Assembly: GCA_051647125.1 (NCBI GenBank)
Contig: JBOFDP010000057.1
Coordinates: 1 to 32,945, forward strand
Direction: 5' to 3'
Length of the DNA stretch: 32,945 nt
DNA from: JBOFDP01 sp051647125
Lineage (GTDB): Bacteria > Bacteroidota > Bacteroidia > Chitinophagales > Chitinophagaceae
Shown here: one piece after another, positions 26,812 to 32,945 of the stretch
Layout: each line of letters starts with the position of its first letter
Position numbering within the stretch: position 1 is the first letter of the stretch
The notes under the pieces: model-generated
The model's database searches: none
What the model was told of the DNA's origin: nothing
The model's input: only the letters and a program-made list of their open reading frames with translations
Translations under genes and position numbers: made by a program

Positions 26812-27959
26812 AATATTGTATAAGCATTCATTACTCTTTCCGTAGTATGTCTTTGGTTAAAATAATTAGCCTGGGTCACCCCCCTTTCTATATATTGCTC
26901 TCGCAAAATAGAATCCTCGTAAAATTGACACATAGCCTCAGCCATTTGTTGTTCATCAAAAGGATGTACATATAGTGCGGCACTACCTCCAGCTTCAAGC
27001 ATAGAAGACTGCGGAGAGGTTATAACAGGAGTTTTACTAAAAAATGCTTCAATAATGGGAATACCCCATCCTTCAAAAATAGATGGATATATTAATGCTT
27101 CTGATTGTTGGTATATCGTAGGCAAATCATGATTAAACTCTTCATAAGAAATATTCTTTACAGCAGCATTTTCACTTAAAAAGAGAATTTTTTGTTCTAA
27201 TTTTTTCTCAAAAATATATTTTTTCACACTATCGTAATAAGCTCCTTTTCCACTACCTATTACCACTAAAGGAATAGAACATTTTTCTTTCAATAAAGAC
27301 ATGGCTTTACAAAGAGTTAATAAATTCTTACGCTCTATAATAGCTCCCACACTTAGAAAATATCTTTTAGGCAAATAATATTTTTGGAATATCTTCTGAG
27401 CCTGTAAAATATTAGCTTGCATAAAAAAATGTGGACTACATGATTGATAACACACTACTATTTTATGCGAATTAACACCATAAAAATCAATAATATCTTT
27501 TTTTGTTTGCTCACTAATAGCAATAATAATATCAGCACGTTTACAGGCATATTGATATTTTTTACGATACATTAATACATCAATAGCATTGTATTGTTTA
27601 GGATAACGTTCAAAAATAAGATCGTGAATAGTTACCAAAGTATGAGTTTTAAAGGTTAAACCAAAAGGCAACTCATTACTAAGCCCATGATAAAGCTGTA
27701 AATGTTCTCTACGAAAAGTATGTTTAATACCCATACTACGCCAAAGAGGATGTAATTTTTTATATAATAACGATTTAGGTAATACTTCTTTTATAGAAGG
27801 ATATTTTTGATATTCAAATAAATTAGATTTTTTAGTATTATACAAAATATAATGATGATTGGGATAATAACTTGCTAAACCTGTAATTAAACTTCGGCTA
27901 TAATTTCCCAAACCCGTTTTATTGTGAAAAGCCCGCTTGGCATCAAATCCTATGCGCAT
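26799..27959 (-). CDS. Glycosyltransferase family 4 (GT-B fold)
   Basis: A 386-residue retaining glycosyltransferase. The N-terminal domain starts MRIGFDAKRAFHNKTGLGNY, with the glycine-rich acceptor-side loop. IHDLIFERYP and the linker ADIIIAISEQTKKDIIDFYG follow near residue 150. The C-terminal nucleotide-sugar domain includes YFLSVGAIIERKNL near 200 and the EX7E motif EGWGIPIIEAF near 300. No signal peptide or membrane segment is seen, so it probably acts at the cytoplasmic face, for example in lipopolysaccharide or exopolysaccharide assembly; donor and acceptor are unknown. A GGAGAT-like ribosome-binding stretch lies upstream, which is unusual in this window. It is coupled by overlap to the YrdC gene, though the two functions are unrelated. 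Confidence 0.9.
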   Translation of the reverse strand: MRIGFDAKRAFHNKTGLGNYSRSLITGLASYYPNHHYILYNTKKSNLFEYQKYPSIKEVLPKSLLYKKLHPLWRSMGIKHTFRREHLQLYHGLSNELPFGLTFKTHTLVTIHDLIFERYPKQYNAIDVLMYRKKYQYACKRADIIIAISEQTKKDIIDFYGVNSHKIVVCYQSCSPHFFMQANILQAQKIFQKYYLPKRYFLSVGAIIERKNLLTLCKAMSLLKEKCSIPLVVIGSGKGAYYDSVKKYIFEKKLEQKILFLSENAAVKNISYEEFNHDLPTIYQQSEALIYPSIFEGWGIPIIEAFFSKTPVITSPQSSMLEAGGSAALYVHPFDEQQMAEAMCQFYEDSILREQYIERGVTQANYFNQRHTTERVMNAYTILCPR

Positions 27960-28061
27960 AAACTCATTTAAAATTATTATCTTTTATCTCCTACAATATC
28001 ATACATTTTTCATTTTTTGCTTTCTCTAAAATCAAGCTTTTTATTATCTAAATATATTTTG

Positions 28062-28069
28062 TAAATTTG
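28062..28069 (+). promoter_or_regulatory. -7 box of dapD
   Basis: TAAATTTG matches TAnnTTTG and ends 20 nt before the dapD ATG. No TTTG is seen at -33. The position relative to the start is like those of upp and lepB. Confidence 0.5.
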
Positions 28070-28089
28070 CATAAAATTAAGAAAAAATC

Positions 28090-28902
28090 ATGGAAATCAA
28101 ACATTTTATTCAAGAAGCCTTTACCAATAGAGAACTTTTAAAAGAAAAAAAATACGACAATGCGGTGTGTGCCGTAATAGATCAATTAGACAAGGGAGAA
28201 CTCCGAGTATGCAATTTTATCAATACTGAATGGGTAGTAAATGAATGGATAAAGCAAGCCATATTATTATATTTTGCAGTAAGAAAAATGCAAACTTATG
28301 AGATACCACCCTTTGAGTTTTACGATAAAATACCTTTAAAAAATAACTATGCAGCACAAGGTGTTAGAGCCGTGCCTCATGCCATAGCTCGCTATGGAAG
28401 TTTTTTAGCAAAAAATGTGGTGCTTATGCCTTCCTATGTAAATATAGGTGCTTATGTAGATGAGGGTACTATGGTAGATACTTGGGCTACGGTAGGCAGT
28501 TGTGGACAAATAGGAAAAGGTGTTCATCTTAGTGGAGGGGTTGGTATAGGTGGAGTATTAGAACCTCTACAAGCAAGCCCAGTAATTATAGAAGATGGGT
28601 GTTTTATAGGAAGTAGGTGTATTGTGGTGGAAGGCGTACATGTGAAGAAGGAGGCTGTACTTGGTGCCAATGTAGTACTTACAAAAAGTACAAAAATTAT
28701 AGATGTTAGTGGAGAACAACCTATAGAATATAAAAGTATAGTACCAGAAAGAAGTGTAGTGATACCAGGCTCATATAAAAAACAATTTCCTGCAGGAGAA
28801 TATGCTGTAGGGTGTGCCTTAATTATAGGAAAAAGAAAACCTAGTACTGATCTAAAAACCAGCCTTAATAATGCATTAAGGGATTTTAATGTTTCCATAT
28901 AA
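28090..28902 (+). CDS. dapD: 2,3,4,5-tetrahydropyridine-2,6-dicarboxylate N-succinyltransferase
   Basis: Transfers succinyl from succinyl-CoA to tetrahydrodipicolinate in the succinylase branch of meso-diaminopimelate and lysine synthesis. The 270 residues are complete. An N-terminal helical domain (to about residue 100) is followed by a left-handed beta-helix of hexapeptide repeats (VLMPSYVNIGAYVDEGTMVD, TWATVGSCGQIGKGVHLSGG, and GCFIGSRCIVVEGVHVKKEA) and a C-terminal strand region (SVVIPGSYKKQFPAGEYAVG). The dependence on succinyl-CoA links it to the TCA cycle. It converges on dapB with a 32-nt gap. No clear terminator lies between them, so the transcripts may overlap at their ends. Confidence 0.97.
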   Translation: MEIKHFIQEAFTNRELLKEKKYDNAVCAVIDQLDKGELRVCNFINTEWVVNEWIKQAILLYFAVRKMQTYEIPPFEFYDKIPLKNNYAAQGVRAVPHAIARYGSFLAKNVVLMPSYVNIGAYVDEGTMVDTWATVGSCGQIGKGVHLSGGVGIGGVLEPLQASPVIIEDGCFIGSRCIVVEGVHVKKEAVLGANVVLTKSTKIIDVSGEQPIEYKSIVPERSVVIPGSYKKQFPAGEYAVGCALIIGKRKPSTDLKTSLNNALRDFNVSI

Positions 28903-28934
28903 ATTCAAAAATAATCTATAAAGATATAAAAAAT

Positions 28935-29693
28935 TTATTTATCTTCTAACTGAAAATAAGGACCTAAAAGATTTTCAAAATCATAAAATCCTGGTTCTTT
29001 ATCAACCAATTTTTCAGCTACAAATATTGCCCCATTACCAAAGGCTTCTCTTGAAATAGATTCATGGACAAGCCTTACTGTTTGGTAAGGAAATCCAAAA
29101 ACAAGCTCATGTTTTCCAATAATACCTCCTGCCCTTATAGAATTAATTGAATCTGTACTAATACCCAATACATTAGCAATTTTTATAGCGGTACCCGATA
29201 CCCCCTCTTTTTCTTTAAAATGCTCCTCTATAATTTCTATATCTATAGAGGGAGCAATTTTTTTAAGGTATTTAGAAGCAATAAGCAAAAAATTAATACC
29301 CAAGGTAATATTGGGCGACCAAAATACGGTAGTTTTTTTAGCACATTGATGTAAAAAATTTATTTCTTTATCCGTATAATGAGAAATTGCAGAAATAATT
29401 TTAATACCTCTCTTTGAAGCTTCTTCTCCATAATAATAGATACCTTGTTCTGAAGAAAAATCTATAATATAATCTACTGGATTTTTATCCAATAATTCTT
29501 GTATAGAATGAAGTTCATTAGAATAAATAAAACCTTGTTGAGGAGATAAAATACCTAAAAATTCAGACACTGATCGATGCTCCAATACTTTTTTTCTTCT
29601 TAGCACCCATTCTAACGAAAACTTTTGATGTTGCAAAAGAATAGAAGCCACTGCTTTTCCCGTTTTTCCAAACCCAATAAGTCCCAACTTCAT
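28935..29693 (-). CDS. dapB: 4-hydroxy-tetrahydrodipicolinate reductase, divergent DapB clade
   Basis: The NAD(P)H-dependent reductase that makes tetrahydrodipicolinate, the substrate of DapD encoded opposite it. Of 252 residues, the N-terminus is a Rossmann fold with GLIGFGKTGKAV. PVDYIIDFSS near residue 76 and WSPNITLGINF near 127 follow the family pattern. In the catalytic segment, EEHFKEKEGVSGTA stands where E. coli has HHRHKVDAPSGTA. By my eye alignment the catalytic His159 becomes Phe, Lys163 is kept and one residue is lost before SGTA. SIRAGGIIGKHELVFG and HESISREAFGNGA are intact. I recall similar RAGGI-type DapB proteins in other bacteria, so this looks like an alternative clade rather than decay. 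It has the best promoter in the window. Confidence 0.85.
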   Translation of the reverse strand: MKLGLIGFGKTGKAVASILLQHQKFSLEWVLRRKKVLEHRSVSEFLGILSPQQGFIYSNELHSIQELLDKNPVDYIIDFSSEQGIYYYGEEASKRGIKIISAISHYTDKEINFLHQCAKKTTVFWSPNITLGINFLLIASKYLKKIAPSIDIEIIEEHFKEKEGVSGTAIKIANVLGISTDSINSIRAGGIIGKHELVFGFPYQTVRLVHESISREAFGNGAIFVAEKLVDKEPGFYDFENLLGPYFQLEDK

Positions 29694-29728
29694 AAATGGT
29701 AAAAGATTTTATTATATAATTAACACTA

Positions 29729-29760
29729 CAAATATAACACATAAAGACAGAAACTCCAAA
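29729..29760 (-). promoter_or_regulatory. Bacteroidota-type promoter of dapB
   Basis: The minus strand reads TTTG (29760-29757), 20 nt, TATATTTG (29736-29729), a full match to TTTG-N19-21-TAnnTTTG, about 36 nt before the dapB ATG. Confidence 0.75.
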
Positions 29761-29860
29761 GGTCATAATTGTCTGATTAGGCTCATTAGAAGAAATAACT
29801 ACTTATTTATTGATATTATAAAAAAGTTGAATACATACTTTTTTTGTTTAGAAGAAAAAC

Positions 29861-29893
29861 TTGTTTTTTAAATAGATAAATCTAATATCTTTG
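29861..29893 (+). promoter_or_regulatory. Promoter of upp-PAP2-CNNM operon
   Basis: TTG at 29861-29863, 22 nt, then TATCTTTG at 29886-29893. The -7 box is an exact TAnnTTTG; the spacer is slightly long for the -33 element. The last three bases of the -7 box form a TTG in frame with upp, which argues against that TTG being the start codon. Confidence 0.6.
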
Positions 29894-29911
29894 CATAGTA
29901 AAAATAAAAGT

Positions 29912-30559
29912 ATGGTGCATAATCTAACTGAACAATATTCTATTATTTCTGATTGGATGGCTGAGTTAAGAGATACAAGAATGCAGAAAGACAGAACTCG
30001 TTTTAGAAACAACATAGAAAGATTGGGTAAAATTATCGGATATGAAATCAGTAAAATACTCCCCCACAAATTAAATACTATTCAAACGCCTTTGGCTAAA
30101 ATGGAAATATCTATGTTGAAAGAACAACCTATTTTAGCTACCATCTTGAGAGCAGGGCTTTCTTTACATGAAGGTTTATTGCATGTTTTTGACAAGGCTG
30201 ACAATACCTTTATTTCTGCTTATCGCACACAAGAAAAAGATGGTACTTTTAAAATTACTATTGACTATTTATCTTCTCCTTCTATAACAAATAAAACACT
30301 TATAATCTCTGACCCTATGTTAGCTACAGGATTATCTATGGCTCAAACTTTAGAATCCTTAGTAGCACAAAAAGGCACACCAGATCATATACATATCGTA
30401 TGTTTGATAGCCGCTAAAAAAGGTATAAAATGTATACAAAAATATTTTCCAAAAGCTACTATTTGGTGTGCCAATATTGACGAAAAACTGAACAAAGAAG
30501 GATATATAGTTCCTGGCTTGGGAGATGCTGGAGACTTGGCTTATGGGTCAAGAATATAA
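29912..30559 (+). CDS. upp: Uracil phosphoribosyltransferase
   Basis: A pyrimidine-salvage enzyme that joins uracil to PRPP to make UMP. The 215 residues are complete when started at the ATG of MVHNLTEQYS. Visible motifs: ATILRAGLSLHEGLL near residue 80, the PRPP loop in IISDPMLATGLSM near 132 and the C-terminal uracil-binding GYIVPGLGDAGDLAYG. An in-frame TTG seven codons upstream lies in the predicted -7 box and is rejected. It is the first gene of a three-gene plus-strand run; PAP2 follows after 15 nt. Confidence 0.96.
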   Translation: MVHNLTEQYSIISDWMAELRDTRMQKDRTRFRNNIERLGKIIGYEISKILPHKLNTIQTPLAKMEISMLKEQPILATILRAGLSLHEGLLHVFDKADNTFISAYRTQEKDGTFKITIDYLSSPSITNKTLIISDPMLATGLSMAQTLESLVAQKGTPDHIHIVCLIAAKKGIKCIQKYFPKATIWCANIDEKLNKEGYIVPGLGDAGDLAYGSRI

Positions 30560-30574
30560 TTAAAATATATTATC

Positions 30575-31165
30575 ATGATGGAGGATTATTTCCAGGGTAG
30601 GTTCTTTTTGATTAATGCTATTACAGCTATAGATAAAATTATATTTCATACCATTAATCAAACATGGTCCATTGCTTGGTCAGATGGTTTTTTTATGTTT
30701 ATGCGCAATCCCAAATCATGGCATCCTTTATATATACTTATACTACTATTTGCGATATGGAAAATGCGTAAAAAAGCTTGGAGATTTATATTAATGACTA
30801 TAGCAATAGTGGGTAGTTGTGATATTATTAGTAGTCATTTTTTAAAACCTTTTTTTGATAGGGTGCGTCCTTGTAGAGATGAAACTTTAGATTTTGTAGT
30901 ACGGAATTTAGTATATTGTGGAGGCAATGGAAGTTTTCCTTCTTCTCATGCAAGCAATCATTTTGCATTAGCTTTCTTTTTTTTCCTTGCCCTAAAACCC
31001 TATCTCAATAATTGGGGATATTTATTCTTTCTTTGGGCATTAATAATCTGTTATGCTCAAATATATGTGGGTGTACATTTTCCTTTAGATATATTAGGAG
31101 GCATGGCATTAGGATCTGCTATAGGTATAGGAAATTTTTATATTTACAAAAAATATTTTATGTGA
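30575..31165 (+). CDS. PAP2-family membrane phosphatase
   Basis: A 196-residue integral membrane phosphatase, probably acting on a lipid phosphate such as undecaprenyl pyrophosphate or a phosphatidate; the substrate cannot be told from sequence. Five or six hydrophobic segments are visible. The three PAP2 motifs are present in order: KPFFDRVRP near residue 91 (KX6RP), FPSSHASNH near 119 (PSGH-type with the catalytic His), and AQIYVGVHFPLDILGG near 164. In the last, the usual Ser-Arg pair is Ala-Gln but the His and Asp are kept. The start has two adjacent ATG codons; either would do. It is followed after 8 nt by the CNNM-type gene. Confidence 0.9.
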   Translation: MMEDYFQGRFFLINAITAIDKIIFHTINQTWSIAWSDGFFMFMRNPKSWHPLYILILLFAIWKMRKKAWRFILMTIAIVGSCDIISSHFLKPFFDRVRPCRDETLDFVVRNLVYCGGNGSFPSSHASNHFALAFFFFLALKPYLNNWGYLFFLWALIICYAQIYVGVHFPLDILGGMALGSAIGIGNFYIYKKYFM

Positions 31166-31173
31166 TAAAAATT

Positions 31174-32457
31174 ATGATTAGAGATATAATAATAATAATG
31201 GGATTAATTTTTCTTTCAGGTTGTTTTTCTTTATTAGAAATGGCTTTAATATCAGTCAAAAAAAATAGAATAGAACGATTGGCAAAAGAGCATAAAAAAG
31301 GGGCTATTAATACATTGTATTTAATACAACACCCCAATATATTTTTATCAACAATACAAATATGTATCACTGTGATAGGAATTATTTTAGGATTATTTTC
31401 TGATGAAGGGTTAGCAAGATACCTAGCTCTACATATTGCTAAAATACCTTTTTTGGCAACTATTGCAGATACCTTATCCATCATAATAATAGTAACTTTA
31501 GTATCTGCTGTTACTATTATTTTTGGAGAATTAGCCCCTAAAAGAGTAGGCATGAAAAATGCTGAAGCTATTGCAATGAATACATCCAGTTTTATGGTAT
31601 TTTTTTCTAAATTGCTTCATCCTTTTGTATGGATTTTATCTGCTTCTACACAATTTGCATTGAAGGTAGCTTGTATAAACTCAGAAGAGAAAAATAAAGT
31701 AACCGAAGAAGAAATTATAGATATAATAAATGAAGGTACAGAACAAGGCACAATAGAAGAAGCTGAGCAAAAAATTATAGAACGTGTATTTGACTTAGAT
31801 GATAGAAATGTAACCTCTCTAATGACCCATGCCTCTGATATTGTATGGCTTGATAGAAAAGATGATAGAAAAAAAATACTACAGAAAATAAATGCTACAC
31901 CTCATAATATTTATCCTGTATGTGAGGGAAGTTTGAATAATTTGAAGGGTATTGTAAGCATTAAATTTATCATATGTAATGATGAGAAATTTAAACTTTC
32001 AAAAGTAATAATGCCTGCTATCTTAGTGCCAGAAGCCAATACACTATATCATGTTTTGGAAGTATTTAAAAAAAATCATCAAAAAGCCTGTTTTGTTATT
32101 GACGAATACGGTACTGTACAGGGCATGATTACCCTTACAGACCTGATGGAAGCACTTGTAGGAGATATTCCTTCCGAACCCAATCAAATTGCAGAAATCA
32201 TAGAACGAAAAGATGGTACTTATTTAATAGATGCCAAAATGGCATTTTATGATTTCCTCACCCACTTTGGGAAAGATACTGAACAAATTGGAGAAAATGA
32301 ATTTGATACTTTAGCAGGATTTATATTACATCAACTAAAACATATTCCAAAAGAAGGTGAATTATTAGAATGGGAAGATTTTTTATTTGAAATAGCCGAT
32401 ATGGATGCTATGCGTATTGACAAAATTATTGTAAAAAATAACAAACCTAGGGTATAA
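31174..32457 (+). CDS. CNNM/CorC-HlyC family transporter-like membrane protein
   Basis: A 427-residue protein annotated in databases as 'hemolysin family'; family members are linked to Mg2+/Co2+ export or to gliding (GldE-like), not demonstrated toxins. Domains in order: a DUF21/CNNM membrane domain (to about residue 180) with LSGCFSLLEMALISVKKNRI, the conserved NIFLSTIQICITVIGI and IIFGELAPKRVG; two CBS domains (about 200-330) with VTEEEIIDIINEGTEQGTIE and KACFVIDEYGTVQGMITLTD; and a C-terminal CorC_HlyC domain containing GENEFDTLAGFIL. I chose the ATG at 31174, 8 nt after PAP2. The frame is open further upstream, but there it overlaps the PAP2 gene in another frame. Confidence 0.9.
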   Translation: MIRDIIIIMGLIFLSGCFSLLEMALISVKKNRIERLAKEHKKGAINTLYLIQHPNIFLSTIQICITVIGIILGLFSDEGLARYLALHIAKIPFLATIADTLSIIIIVTLVSAVTIIFGELAPKRVGMKNAEAIAMNTSSFMVFFSKLLHPFVWILSASTQFALKVACINSEEKNKVTEEEIIDIINEGTEQGTIEEAEQKIIERVFDLDDRNVTSLMTHASDIVWLDRKDDRKKILQKINATPHNIYPVCEGSLNNLKGIVSIKFIICNDEKFKLSKVIMPAILVPEANTLYHVLEVFKKNHQKACFVIDEYGTVQGMITLTDLMEALVGDIPSEPNQIAEIIERKDGTYLIDAKMAFYDFLTHFGKDTEQIGENEFDTLAGFILHQLKHIPKEGELLEWEDFLFEIADMDAMRIDKIIVKNNKPRV

Positions 32458-32491
32458 ATCATATTTAAAATAATGAATTATAATTTCTTTT

Positions 32492-32945
32492 TTATTTAAA
32501 AATTTGGAATACTACAAAACTTAACACATAAGCAAGCCCTGTCATAGTAACCCATTGAAATAAAGGAATTTTCCATGATTTGGTTTCTTTATGTACTATG
32601 CTTATGGTGCTTATACATTGCAAAGCTAAAGAATAAAATACCAACAAAGATAATCCTGTAGCTAAAGAATAAATAGACTCTCCATATTCATTTTTTGCTA
32701 ATCGCATTTTTTCTAACAAAGAATTATTCCCTTCTTCTTCAGCATCATTGACATGATATAAAGTAGCCATAGTACTTACAAAAACTTCACGAGCAGCAAA
32801 AGAAGTAAGCAAACAAATACCTATCTTCCAATCATATCCTAAGGGTTTAATTACAGGTTCTATCCAATGCCCAAGTTGTCCAATATAAGAATATTCTAAT
32901 CGCTCATTTTGTTTCATTACTTCAAGTTGATTTTTTTGTTCTGGG
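32492..32945 (-). CDS. feoB: Ferrous iron transport protein B, C-terminal part (cut by window edge)
   Basis: The end of the Fe2+ permease FeoB; the N-terminal G domain and most of the membrane domain lie beyond the right edge. The 150 visible residues include IGQLGHWIEPVIKPLGYDWK, ICLLTSFAAREVFVSTMATL and two final hydrophobic segments (SLATGLSLLVFYSLALQC and VTMTGLAYVLSFVVFQIFK). SFAAREVFV is a strong FeoB signature. The frame is open to position 32945, so the internal ATG at 32917 is not the start. It converges on the CNNM gene with 34 nt between stops and no clear terminator. Confidence 0.93.
   Translation of the reverse strand, partial: PEQKNQLEVMKQNERLEYSYIGQLGHWIEPVIKPLGYDWKIGICLLTSFAAREVFVSTMATLYHVNDAEEEGNNSLLEKMRLAKNEYGESIYSLATGLSLLVFYSLALQCISTISIVHKETKSWKIPLFQWVTMTGLAYVLSFVVFQIFK

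Noticed and set aside
28935..29693. dapB as a pseudogene because of the altered catalytic motif
   Set aside because: The reading frame is complete, all other conserved segments are intact and the gene has the best promoter match in the window, so a divergent functional clade is more likely.
31012..31173. N-terminal extension of the CNNM-type protein by 54 residues
   Set aside because: This stretch overlaps the PAP2 gene in another frame and reads as composition noise; the ATG at 31174 gives the usual N-terminus 8 nt after PAP2.

Overview
The window is AT-rich bacterial DNA from the phylum Bacteroidota. The evidence is a SusC/SusD outer-membrane pair, an S46 dipeptidyl-peptidase, family-typical DapD, RpoB and RpoC, and repeated promoter -7 boxes of the form TAnnTTTG, in two cases with an upstream TTTG box at 19-20 nt. 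A stand-alone transketolase N-terminal subunit, a long LepB with an extra membrane domain, a mitochondrial-like citrate synthase and a divergent DapB fit Chitinophagia, Sphingobacteriia or Cytophagia somewhat better than Bacteroidales. The class is inferred and not certain. A heavily eroded polysaccharide-utilisation locus next to intact housekeeping genes suggests a host-associated lineage losing genes.

Layout. 1-6000, minus strand: 5'-truncated-by-window-edge citrate synthase (its C terminus is cut off), S46 peptidase, transketolase N-terminal half, ispE, and an unidentified broken gene whose stop overlaps the ispE start. 6033-8342, plus strand: lepB-trmD, closed by a strong two-way terminator. 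8361-15014, minus strand: the remains of a susC-susD-(carboxypeptidase-regulatory-domain protein)-GH3 beta-glucosidase operon, broken by many stops, frameshifts and at least one deletion fusion. 15015-15399: a gene-free spacer. 15400-26044, minus strand: rplK-rplA-rplJ-rplL-rpoB-rpoC, complete, with a promoter before rplK, hairpins between rplL and rpoB, and a terminator after rpoC. 26233-27959, minus strand: a GT4 glycosyltransferase overlapping a YrdC/TsaC gene. 28062-29760: convergent dapD (+) and dapB (-), both lysine/meso-diaminopimelate pathway. 29861-32457, plus strand: upp, a PAP2 phosphatase and a CNNM/CorC-type membrane protein. 32492-32945, minus strand: the C-terminal end of FeoB.

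The intact genes serve central functions: transcription and translation, protein export, isoprenoid and lysine/cell-wall precursors, uracil salvage, tRNA modification, the TCA cycle and iron uptake. Glycan import and beta-glucoside hydrolysis have been lost at this locus. I saw no rRNA, tRNA, CRISPR array, insertion sequence or phage gene. I found no convincing undescribed system. The most interesting points are the decay history of the Sus locus, the orphan transketolase half, the divergent DapB and the unidentified broken gene before ispE.
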